This document shows positions 56,776 through 64,000 of a stretch of 64,000 nucleotides of DNA, piece by piece. Position numbers and translations under genes: made by a program. Numbering within the stretch: position 1 is the first letter of the stretch; every line of letters begins with the position of its first letter. Where the stretch lies: assembly GCF_002968285.2 (NCBI RefSeq), contig NZ_CP134400.1, forward strand, positions 372,001-436,000, read 5' to 3'. The stretch comes from Mycobacterium sp. ITM-2016-00318 (lineage in GTDB: Bacteria; Actinomycetota; Actinomycetes; Mycobacteriales; Mycobacteriaceae). The notes beneath the pieces were generated by a model that did no database searches, had not been told where the DNA came from, and saw nothing but the letters and a program-made list of their open reading frames with translations.

Positions 56776-56824
56776 CCGACGTTGAATTAGTTCTGTCGCT
56801 GAGCGTAACGCCCCAGCGGACATT

Positions 56825-56842
56825 TTTCAACAGCCATTGAAA
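56825..56842. promoter_or_regulatory. TetR-type operator palindrome
   Basis: TTTCAA-N6-TTGAAA is a perfect 18-base palindrome, 16 bases before the TetR start and 50 bases before the divergent membrane gene. It is well placed to repress both. Confidence 0.75.
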
Positions 56843-56857
56843 TGCTAGTGTCGATGT

Positions 56858-57487
56858 ATGGCCCCACCAGCGAAGACGACCAGTCGTCGCGGCAGACGGC
56901 AGGGCGAGCCGGTTTCCCGCGACGCGGTATTGCGCGCCGCCAAACAGCGGTTCGCCGGGGAGGGCTACGAGAAGGCGACGTTGCGGGCGATCGCGAACGA
57001 TGCACATGTGGATCCGTCGATGGTGATCTACCTCTTCCGATCGAAGGCTGAACTTTTCAGGGAGTCGCTGCGGCTGATCATCGACCCCGACGTACTGGCT
57101 GCAGCGCTCGCGGACGGCGAGGGCGACATCGGCACCAGGATGGTGCGCACGTACCTCGAGATCTGGGAGCACCCCGACACGGCCGCCAGCATGGTCGCGA
57201 TGCTGCAGTCGGCCACCTCGAACCCCGACGCCCACGAAGCGTTCCGCGCGTTCATGCAGAGATATGTGCTGACCGCGGTGTCGGGCGCGCTCGGCGGCGG
57301 TGAGCAGGCGCGGCTACGAGCGCTGCTGGCCGCGACCAATCTGGTCGGAACCGCCATCCTGCGCTATGTCATGCAGGTGGCGCCGCTGGCGGAACTTCCG
57401 GCCGACGACGTCGTGCGGCTGATAGCGCCGTCGGTGACCCGCTATCTCACCGCACCCGCCGAAGAGTTGGGCCTATCCGGGCTATAG
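56858..57487 (+). CDS. TetR-family transcriptional repressor
   Basis: This 209-aa protein has an N-terminal helix-turn-helix (DAVLRAAKQRFAGEGYEKATL, then HVDPSMVIYLFRSKAELF, about 20-65) and a variable ligand domain of the TetR_C class. It likely controls itself and the divergent membrane gene through the palindrome at 56825-56842. The ligand is unknown. Its 3' end overlaps the convergent GAP-family gene by six bases. Confidence 0.9.
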   Translation: MAPPAKTTSRRGRRQGEPVSRDAVLRAAKQRFAGEGYEKATLRAIANDAHVDPSMVIYLFRSKAELFRESLRLIIDPDVLAAALADGEGDIGTRMVRTYLEIWEHPDTAASMVAMLQSATSNPDAHEAFRAFMQRYVLTAVSGALGGGEQARLRALLAATNLVGTAILRYVMQVAPLAELPADDVVRLIAPSVTRYLTAPAEELGLSGL

Positions 57488-58153
57488 CCCGTGAATCCCC
57501 TTGTAGGCCACCATGACCCCGACCACCACCAGGATTGCGGCGATCAAGACATTGTGCCGTCGTTCCATCCAGTCCTTGAGCCGGGCCAGTGGCTCGTCGA
57601 GGCGACTGCCCGCCACCGCGTAGGCGAGGACCGGGATGGCCACGGTCGACCCGGCGACCAGGACGAACCACACCACGGCACTCCACGTGCCCGGCGCCCG
57701 CAGACCCGCGGTTCCGATCGCCAAACCTGCTGCGGCACACATGAACAGGACCTTGGGATTGACGACGCTCAACGCCGCCGCCACCAGGACCGCCTTGGCC
57801 GGGGTGAACTGCTTCATGCTGTTCATCCAGCCTGGCGTGTGGGCGGACCGATTGCGCCTCAACCACCGCACGAGACCGAACACGATCAGTGCCGCGCCCA
57901 CCACGATGCGCAGCCACGACGCCCAGCTCGGCGGCCGCTCACGCAGGCCGCCCGCCAGGCTGGACACCTCGAGGAAAACCGAGCACAAGACCGCGAGCCC
58001 GAACAGCCAGCCGGTCAGGAATGCCAGGCCCGTGGGCCGCGGTCGGGCGGTATCCAACACCAGCACGGCAGGAATGATCGTCAACGGCGACAGCGCGACG
58101 ACCAGTCCCAGCGGAACGAGGTCGGTCAGCACCGATCCCCAATTGCTCGACAT
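57482..58153 (-). CDS. GAP/Sap-family small-molecule or lipid exporter
   Basis: This 223-aa protein has six membrane helices with a LysE-like pattern (VPLGLVVALSPLTIIPAVLVL, ending in AAILVVVGVMVAYKGI). It fits the mycobacterial GAP family (SfLAP/Sap), whose members assist transport of cell-wall lipids such as sulfolipid or glycopeptidolipid. ATG at 58153 is chosen because the helix pattern begins right after it; the longer frame upstream is not protein-like. Confidence 0.8.
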   Translation of the reverse strand: MSSNWGSVLTDLVPLGLVVALSPLTIIPAVLVLDTARPRPTGLAFLTGWLFGLAVLCSVFLEVSSLAGGLRERPPSWASWLRIVVGAALIVFGLVRWLRRNRSAHTPGWMNSMKQFTPAKAVLVAAALSVVNPKVLFMCAAAGLAIGTAGLRAPGTWSAVVWFVLVAGSTVAIPVLAYAVAGSRLDEPLARLKDWMERRHNVLIAAILVVVGVMVAYKGIHGL

Positions 58154-58319
58154 CGACGGCCCTTTCGTCGCACCATCCCTCTGCAGAACGTAGCAAGCCG
58201 CCAGGCCGTCGTGGTGGCGATCGGTTCCACCATTTGCCGATGCCGCGGTTGCACCTGCGTGGCGAGTCGATGACTGATTTGCCGCCGTAGGAATTGCCTG
58301 GCTGACATACTGGCGATCC

Positions 58320-58811
58320 ATGACGCGATCTGTGTTGGGCGAATGCGCAATGGCGCTCGTGGCCTTCGCGGCGCCCGCGGCTGTTCTCACGGTCGCACCG
58401 CAGGCCACCGCGTGGGCGGACAGCTGCTCGGATGCGCTGTCGAATTCGCCGCTAGCACTTGGTGACCCCCCTTGCGCCGATGTGCTCGCACAGGAGAGGC
58501 GCTGGCTGACGGCGATCACCGACGGCGACCGCGCAACCGTGGAATCGATTCTGGCGCCGAGCTTCAAGCACATCAACTCCGACGGGCAACTGCTCGATCG
58601 GGCGCTGGAGATCGCGAGCGTCGAAAAGGTGTCGTTCACGATGAACCCCTCCGAACAACTCGTCGACATCGCGGGCGACACCGCGGTCATTCATGGGGTC
58701 AACACGCTGATCGACGACGGCAAGGTGCTGGCGCGCGAGAGGTTCACCGACGTCTTCCAGCTTCAGAACGGCAGGTGGCTCGCGCTCTCGGCCCAGGAGA
58801 CAACGCTGTAG
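58320..58811 (+). CDS. Secreted NTF2/SnoaL-like (DUF4440) protein
   Basis: This 163-aa protein has a signal-peptide-like N-terminus (about 1-32, ending ATAWA-DSC). An NTF2-like domain follows (LTAITDGDRATVESILAP, then RERFTDVFQLQNGRWLALS). Two cysteines close to the mature N-terminus (C36 and C52) may form a disulfide. The function is unknown. It lies 58 bases upstream of the multicopper oxidase on the same strand and may be expressed with it. Confidence 0.78.
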   Translation: MTRSVLGECAMALVAFAAPAAVLTVAPQATAWADSCSDALSNSPLALGDPPCADVLAQERRWLTAITDGDRATVESILAPSFKHINSDGQLLDRALEIASVEKVSFTMNPSEQLVDIAGDTAVIHGVNTLIDDGKVLARERFTDVFQLQNGRWLALSAQETTL

Positions 58812-58869
58812 CCATACCGTTGTGGCAGATTTGCCGCGGTCGTCAGCGGGGCTGAGTACCTTTTTTGCT

Positions 58870-61800
58870 ATGCGACGCCTCCGCGCCAAGTCAATCCCGG
58901 TCATTGCGCTCGCCGTCGTCGTCTCGATGACCGCGATGACGACCGCATGCGGCAAGCAGAACAGCGTGCCTGCGCCACAGGGAGGCGTCAACGCCGGTGC
59001 GGACGGCGAGCCCGCGCCGTTCAAGGAGCCGGTCCGGCTTTCGAGTGAGGACGGCGTCCTCGAGGTTCGGCTCTCGGCGCACCAGTCCACCGTCAATCTC
59101 GACACGGTCAAAGAACCCGTCACCAACTTCCTGACCTACGGGTTCGACATGATCAAGGGCACCAGCTCCGACGGCTCCACCAAGGGTGACCACCTCTATC
59201 CGGGACCCACGCTGCGCGTCGAACCCGGCGAGAAGCTGATCGTCCACTACGACAACGATCTCCAGAATCTCGACATCGGTGACTTCTACGATCCGGCGTT
59301 CACGCCGAAGAACGGCGAGGTGCCGATCTACCCGCCGCCGTTGACAGAGACGCCGCTCAATCTGCACACCCACGGACTGCACGTGAGCCCGCAAGGCAAC
59401 GCCGACAACGTGCTTCTGTCGATCCCGGCGGGCATGGGCAACACCTACACCTACGACGTCCCCAAGACGATGCCCAACGGGCTGTACTGGTATCACAGCC
59501 ACCGGCACACGATGACGTCGCAGCAGACCTACGCCGGCCTGGCCGGGCTGCTCGAGATCGGGCGGCCCGACGGCAATCTGCCGATCGTCACGAAGAACAA
59601 AATTCCGGTGCGGGACATGGCGATTCAGTACAACTTCGTCTTCGACCGCAAGGGCAGAGGCCATCAACTCAGCAACTACACGTGGCCGCAGTTCGTGAGC
59701 ACGGTCAAGCCGGCCGACGGCTCACAACTGGCCGACGGGACGTATCAGCCGATTCTCGCGCCGGTGAACATCGCCGACACCACAGAGGGCGCCAAGTACA
59801 TCACGCCCTGGTATCAGGGACCGCTGTCGCCGCACAACAACCGCGGTCAAACCCAGTTCATGCCCTCGAATCTGATCGGTTTCGACAGCCCGACCGAGAA
59901 AGTCGGCGAGAACCCGAATCTGCCGGACAACCAGCGCGACGTGCAATTCACCATCAACGGCCAGTTCCAGCCGGATTTGAAGATCAAGCCGGGCCAGACC
60001 GAGATCTGGGCGGTGGCCAACATCAGCGACATCGCCTACATGACGGTGCGCTTGACCGAAACGGCAACGGGCAACCACCCCAAGATCACCATCGTGGGCC
60101 AGGACGGCAATCCCTACACGCAGGTCGGCAAGCCGGTATACGGCGACGGCACCACGCTCGACATCCCGCCGGGATCCCGGTATGCGATCGCGGTCAGCAT
60201 GCCGAAGGAGGGTGACCTCGTCTTGGAGTTCCCGCCGGATCCCCGCGCCAGGGAGATCGTGAATCCCGGTGTGCTGTACACGAACAACGGAACCAAGAAC
60301 CCGCCCGCTGTGCTGGGCACCTTGACCGTCGACCCGAAGTACATCAGCTACGCCGACGGCTTCTTCGTGTTCCCCACCCAGACCCTGATCCACGCCACGC
60401 CCGACACCAGCGGCGAAGGACGGACGACGGTATTCGAGCCCGGCCAGAACCTCGACGCGTTCACGTCCTTCGTCGACACCTCGGTGATGACGCCCGCCGT
60501 CAAACGCGCACTGACGATCACCGACACCATCGGCGGCGACAAAGCCAGTAACAACGACCCCAAGGCCGTCATCTACCAATTCGACGACAGCGCCTTCCCG
60601 AATGTCGCGCTGATACAACCGCGGCTCAACTCGGTTGAGGAGTGGCGCATCACCAACTTCAACAATGATGCACACCCGATGCACATCCACGTCAACGACT
60701 TTCAAGTGATGGAGATCGACGACCCCCACCGGGGCAAGACCGGTGTGCAACCGTGGGGGCTGGACAACGTCAACGTGCCCGCGCCGGTCTTCGACGACAA
60801 GCACGTCGTCAGCACGCCCGCGACGCTGACACTGCGCCAGGAGTTCCTCGAGTACGCGGGCACCTACGTGATCCACTGCCACCGGCTCAACCACGAGGAC
60901 AACGGGCTGATGGCGCTGATCAACGTCATCCCACAACTGTCGACGTACGCGGTCGCGATACCGGGGGCCAAGGGCAGGCCGGCCTCGGTTCAGGTGCGTG
61001 ATGGCAACGGCGACAAAGTGCTTCGGACGGTCGTCCCGTTCCCGGACTTCGAGGGCACTCCCTCGGTGGCGATGGGCGACGTGAATGGGGACATGATCCT
61101 CGACCTCGTCGCGGGCACGGGCAGAGGGGCCTCACCGGAGGTCGTGGCGTACGACGGCAACGACACCGCCGACGGGCTCTTCAGAACCGAGATGACCAGG
61201 TTCGCCCCGTTCGGCGCGGACTCCACGGGCGGGGTGACCGTCGCCGGTGCCGACATCGACGGTAACTCGTTGGCCGACAACATCATCGTCGGCTCCGGCC
61301 CGGGAATGGAGTCCCAGGTGAAGGTCTTCTCGTCGAGCCTGCCGGCCGAGCCCGGCGAGGCGCCTGAGGTGTTCTCGACCTTCACCCCGTACCCGGGTTC
61401 GAGATCCGGAGTCAGCCTCGCCACCGGGCTGGTCGAAGCGGGATCCGGACGCGAGAGCGTCGTGACCGCTCCTGGACCGGGAGACACACCGCTGATCAAG
61501 TCGTTCCGATGGGATCTGTTCACCCCGACGGCCAAGTCGCAGGCCAACGGTACGGCCACGCAACACCATTCGGGGAAACCCAGCGATCCGGCGATGACGT
61601 CACAATTCATGGCCTACGACGAGGACTACTCCGGCGGCGTTGCGCTGTCCGCTGGCTGGGTGGCGGGCGCCGAGGGCGGTGCGATGAGTATCGTCACCAG
61701 CCAGCTCGCCGGGGACGGCAGGGTCAGGGTGTGGTCGAGCGGGTCGAAGCTCGACGGGCAGCCCACGATGTATCTCGACAACCCGAACCATCACGAAGAA

Positions 61801-62052
61801 GACGTCAAGTACGCCGAGATCTCGTCATTCGTACCGTTCCAAGGTGCCAAACCCGGTGCGACGGTTGCGACGAGCAGCACCGAGTACGGGGCGGACCTAC
61901 TGGTGGCCGGGATGACCCCCGGCGGTCAGGAGGTTCGCAAGTACACCTTGCAGCGTCCCGCCCCTGACGCGAAGACCGTCGCGCCGAAGCAGATCGCGAG
62001 CCTGCCGGTGATACCGGGTGTCGCCGCCGCGGCGCCGTTGGCCGGTCGCTGA
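58870..62052 (+). CDS. Multicopper oxidase fused to a C-terminal FG-GAP-like repeat domain, probable lipoprotein
   Basis: This 1060-aa protein has an N-terminal signal with a weak lipobox (MTTAC, Cys about 28). The cupredoxin domains carry the four copper motifs: HTHG (about 167), HSHRH (about 208), HPMHIH (about 602) and HCHRLNHEDNG (about 671). The residue five after the last ligand histidine is leucine rather than methionine, which in laccases goes with a higher copper potential. From about 735 to the end there are repeated Asp-rich units (GDVNGDMILDLVAG, DIDGNSLADNIIVG) like calcium-binding FG-GAP/VCBS propeller blades. The usual oxidase is 450-650 aa, so this tail is an added module. The substrate is unknown; copper or manganese oxidation is possible. 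Confidence 0.88.
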   Translation: MRRLRAKSIPVIALAVVVSMTAMTTACGKQNSVPAPQGGVNAGADGEPAPFKEPVRLSSEDGVLEVRLSAHQSTVNLDTVKEPVTNFLTYGFDMIKGTSSDGSTKGDHLYPGPTLRVEPGEKLIVHYDNDLQNLDIGDFYDPAFTPKNGEVPIYPPPLTETPLNLHTHGLHVSPQGNADNVLLSIPAGMGNTYTYDVPKTMPNGLYWYHSHRHTMTSQQTYAGLAGLLEIGRPDGNLPIVTKNKIPVRDMAIQYNFVFDRKGRGHQLSNYTWPQFVSTVKPADGSQLADGTYQPILAPVNIADTTEGAKYITPWYQGPLSPHNNRGQTQFMPSNLIGFDSPTEKVGENPNLPDNQRDVQFTINGQFQPDLKIKPGQTEIWAVANISDIAYMTVRLTETATGNHPKITIVGQDGNPYTQVGKPVYGDGTTLDIPPGSRYAIAVSMPKEGDLVLEFPPDPRAREIVNPGVLYTNNGTKNPPAVLGTLTVDPKYISYADGFFVFPTQTLIHATPDTSGEGRTTVFEPGQNLDAFTSFVDTSVMTPAVKRALTITDTIGGDKASNNDPKAVIYQFDDSAFPNVALIQPRLNSVEEWRITNFNNDAHPMHIHVNDFQVMEIDDPHRGKTGVQPWGLDNVNVPAPVFDDKHVVSTPATLTLRQEFLEYAGTYVIHCHRLNHEDNGLMALINVIPQLSTYAVAIPGAKGRPASVQVRDGNGDKVLRTVVPFPDFEGTPSVAMGDVNGDMILDLVAGTGRGASPEVVAYDGNDTADGLFRTEMTRFAPFGADSTGGVTVAGADIDGNSLADNIIVGSGPGMESQVKVFSSSLPAEPGEAPEVFSTFTPYPGSRSGVSLATGLVEAGSGRESVVTAPGPGDTPLIKSFRWDLFTPTAKSQANGTATQHHSGKPSDPAMTSQFMAYDEDYSGGVALSAGWVAGAEGGAMSIVTSQLAGDGRVRVWSSGSKLDGQPTMYLDNPNHHEEDVKYAEISSFVPFQGAKPGATVATSSTEYGADLLVAGMTPGGQEVRKYTLQRPAPDAKTVAPKQIASLPVIPGVAAAAPLAGR

Positions 62053-62077
62053 GGGCGGGCGGCCGCAGCGGCGGGCA

Positions 62078-63049
62078 TCAAGGAAAGTGCCAGATCACCC
62101 TGGTCGCCAGGTAAAACACGACGGCCCAGAACGCCAGCGCGGCGGCGGCGATGACGATACCCCGCCGGTTGTTCCTGGCGGCAGGCACATTCGACGGTGG
62201 TCGTAGCCAACGCTTCAGCAGCGGGTTGACGTAGTAGGGCATCGTCAGAAACGTCATGGCGAAGCTGGAGCACAGGTTCCCGACCAGCAGGTTGAGCCAC
62301 AGCGGCATCTTCAACGGCCACAACAGCAGGGACAGCAACACCACCGTTGGATACAGGCCGACCCAAACCGCGATGGAGGTCTTCACATCCGACGGTGGGG
62401 ACGCGTCAGACCGGTCGTCGTCGAATACGAACCAGCTGCCGAACGAGTTGTCGATGGTGCGGGAGTTGAAGTCGGCGAACTTCTCTCCCTCGGCCAGCAA
62501 CTGCTTGCGTTGATCGGAGACAAGCCACCGGTCCAGGTCGGCGGCACTGTCATAACGGTAGAGAGCGGTCCACTCCTCCTGCACGCCGGGAACCGGGCGG
62601 AAGAGCTCGGTGCCCCGGAAGCCGGGAAAGCCGCTCTCCGCCAACTTGAGCCGATCCTGCCAGGCGAGGAACTCCTCGACGTCCTGCTCACTCACGCGGT
62701 GGCTGACTGCGACGGTCACCAGCGGGTCGGCCTGTCGTGTTCCGCCACCGAGTACCTGCTGGGTGCCGGGCCCCTCGAAGAACTGCTGGCCGACGGCGAG
62801 CCGCTCCTGACGGGTGGCACTGTTGAGCCACGCCATGACATGCGGAATGGAGTCGAAGCGGTAGACGACCACCCATTCCGGTTGCACGGCCGTCGGTGGG
62901 TTGATCTCGGCGGCAAGGAAACCCGGGTACTTGGAGGCTTCCCGGTTCAGATCCTTCTGCCATTCCTGGTAGGACTCTTCGGTGCCGGCGCGGACCTTCT
63001 GCCCGATGATGATCGTGGCGGTGGTGGCGGTGGAATCCTTGGTGTCCAT
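62078..63049 (-). CDS. Double antibiotic-biosynthesis-monooxygenase-domain membrane protein
   Basis: This 323-aa protein has two ABM-type ferredoxin-like domains in tandem (about 10-95, YQEWQKDLNREASKYPGF; and 108-195, FLAWQDRLKLAESGFPGF), followed by three membrane helices (about 228-250, 252-275 and 300-320). The two soluble domains probably pair as an intramolecular dimer on the cytoplasmic face. The function of membrane-tethered ABM proteins is not known. The ATG shares one base with the stop of the molybdenum hydroxylase gene (TGATG), so it is translationally coupled to it. Confidence 0.82.
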   Translation of the reverse strand: MDTKDSTATTATIIIGQKVRAGTEESYQEWQKDLNREASKYPGFLAAEINPPTAVQPEWVVVYRFDSIPHVMAWLNSATRQERLAVGQQFFEGPGTQQVLGGGTRQADPLVTVAVSHRVSEQDVEEFLAWQDRLKLAESGFPGFRGTELFRPVPGVQEEWTALYRYDSAADLDRWLVSDQRKQLLAEGEKFADFNSRTIDNSFGSWFVFDDDRSDASPPSDVKTSIAVWVGLYPTVVLLSLLLWPLKMPLWLNLLVGNLCSSFAMTFLTMPYYVNPLLKRWLRPPSNVPAARNNRRGIVIAAAALAFWAVVFYLATRVIWHFP

Positions 63050-64000
63050 CAGTTGGCGGGGATCAATCTACTGTAGACGAGCCTGCGGTAGATCCGCTCG
63101 GGGGACAGCGGAAGTTCCCGGTAACGGACTCCGGTGGCGTCGGCAACCGCATTGGCCAGCGCCGGAGCCACCGGGTTGACGTTCGACTCCGCGATTCCCT
63201 TGGCGCCCATCGGGCCCACCGAGTCGGCCGTCTCGACGACGAGTACCTCGGTGCGCGGAATATCGGCGAAGGTGGGGATGCGGTAGTTGCGCAGGTTGGG
63301 ATTGACCATCACGCCGTCGGCGTCGACGTGGAAGTTCTCGGTCAGCGCGAACCCGATAGCCTGGGCAACGCCGCCCTCGATCTGCCCGCGCACCTGTGCC
63401 GGGTTGATCACGACACCGGCGTCGGTGGCGTGCACGCTGTAGAGGATGCGGATCTCGCCGGTCACCCTGTGCACGGCGATGCGGAAGCCGTGCGCGTTGG
63501 AGGTAACGCTGCGCGGCGATCCGTATGCCTTGCGCGACACCGTGAACGTCATATGTCGCTCACGCGCGGCCGCCATCAGCTCGCGCAGCGGCAGCGTGAC
63601 ATCACCGCACTGCACCGCGTCCTGATGCAGCGAGCATGCCGCGAGATCGACTCCGGTGTGGCGTGCGGCGAACCGCAGAATGGCATCGCGTAGTGCGGTC
63701 GAGGCCTTCTGCACGGCATTGCCCGACACGAACAGGCCCGCGCTGGCAAATGCGCCGGTGTCGAAGCCGGTCCTGTCGGTGTCGGACTGGACCAGCACGA
63801 CCCGCGTGGGGGTTGTGCCGAGCACGGTGGCCGCGATCTGCACGTGGGCCGTCGACGTGCCTTCGCCGAATTCGACCGTGCCGACAGCGATCTCGTAGAC
63901 GCCATCGTCACGAAGGGTGGCCCACGCATCCGAGATGTGTTCGGTGGGCGGCGCGGTTTCGTGGATGGAGCTGGCGGTACCGGTACCGACCAGCCAGTCA
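63049..64000 (-). CDS. Xanthine dehydrogenase/aldehyde-oxidase-family molybdenum subunit, C-terminal part (cut by window edge)
   Basis: The open frame runs off the right edge; about 316 C-terminal residues are visible. Signatures of the molybdopterin-binding subunit are present: VEFGEGTSTAHVQIAA, SNAHGFRIAVHRVTGEIRI and GQIEGGVAQAIGFAL. The region VGPMGAKGIAESNVNPVAPALANAV contains the glutamate of the active site (GAKGIAE). These enzymes hydroxylate purines, aldehydes or heteroaromatic rings using Mo cofactor, 2Fe-2S clusters and FAD. The substrate is not evident, and any Fe-S and FAD subunits would lie beyond the window. Confidence 0.9.
   Translation of the reverse strand, partial: DWLVGTGTASSIHETAPPTEHISDAWATLRDDGVYEIAVGTVEFGEGTSTAHVQIAATVLGTTPTRVVLVQSDTDRTGFDTGAFASAGLFVSGNAVQKASTALRDAILRFAARHTGVDLAACSLHQDAVQCGDVTLPLRELMAAARERHMTFTVSRKAYGSPRSVTSNAHGFRIAVHRVTGEIRILYSVHATDAGVVINPAQVRGQIEGGVAQAIGFALTENFHVDADGVMVNPNLRNYRIPTFADIPRTEVLVVETADSVGPMGAKGIAESNVNPVAPALANAVADATGVRYRELPLSPERIYRRLVYSRLIPAN

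Overview
The window looks like the chromosome of a fast-growing mycobacterium (Mycolicibacterium type). It is GC-rich. From about 15 kb onward it carries gene blocks in the order known from Mycobacterium tuberculosis: tRNA-Gly/dcd/udgA, aspC-etfD-iniR-Rv0340-iniB-iniA-iniC-lpqJ, dnaK-grpE-dnaJ1-hspR, and an Rv0385-type flavohemoglobin. All names come from recognising protein motifs and gene order by eye; no database search was run.

Layout. 1-2.3 kb: a cut-off VIT-type metal transporter with a ferritin-like N-terminus, and a GT87 glycosyltransferase. 2.5-15.0 kb: a stretch bounded on the left by a degenerate copy of the 3' half of tRNA-Gly (2534-2574) and on the right by an N-terminally truncated tyrosine integrase next to the intact tRNA-Gly (14974-15047). 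I read this as an old integrated element. Its cargo is a DUF4239 membrane protein, two alpha/beta-hydrolase/nucleotidyl-cyclase fusions, two cyclase/STAND-ATPase/repeat proteins joined by an ATGA overlap, and small hypothetical genes. 15.1-24.4 kb: dcd, a DUF7159 proline-rich membrane protein, a frameshifted udgA, a P450, three small enzyme-like genes, a YibE/F membrane protein and aspC.

24.5-40.6 kb: etfD (membrane Fe-S ETF dehydrogenase) behind a tandem palindromic operator, then the ini locus. The locus has the STAND/LuxR regulator iniR, two Hsp70-like membrane proteins with threonine- or proline-rich tails (one frameshifted), an IniB-like protein, iniB, iniA and iniC (dynamin-like GTPases), and two small single-pass Ser/Thr-rich proteins. 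A CCCCTAA-type repeat occurs in clusters upstream of three transcription units here and is a candidate IniR operator.

40.6-46.4 kb: an F420-type oxidoreductase, lipoprotein LpqJ, a badly decayed M48 protease and a third cyclase/ATPase protein. 46.4-50.7 kb: the HspR-controlled chaperone operon with two HAIR boxes. 50.7-53.6 kb: a 13E12-type HNH gene and a frameshifted IS110-family transposase. 53.6-64.0 kb: aldose-epimerase-like protein, type II flavohemoglobin, a membrane protein divergent from its likely TetR regulator, a GAP-family transporter, a secreted NTF2-like protein, a large multicopper-oxidase lipoprotein, a double-ABM membrane protein and the C-terminal part of a molybdenum hydroxylase running off the right edge.

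Four loci are disrupted (udgA, the Hsp70-like gene at 27.7-29.6 kb, the M48 protease, the IS110 transposase). The first two look like single recent indels and could be assembly errors; the M48 gene is a true ruin.
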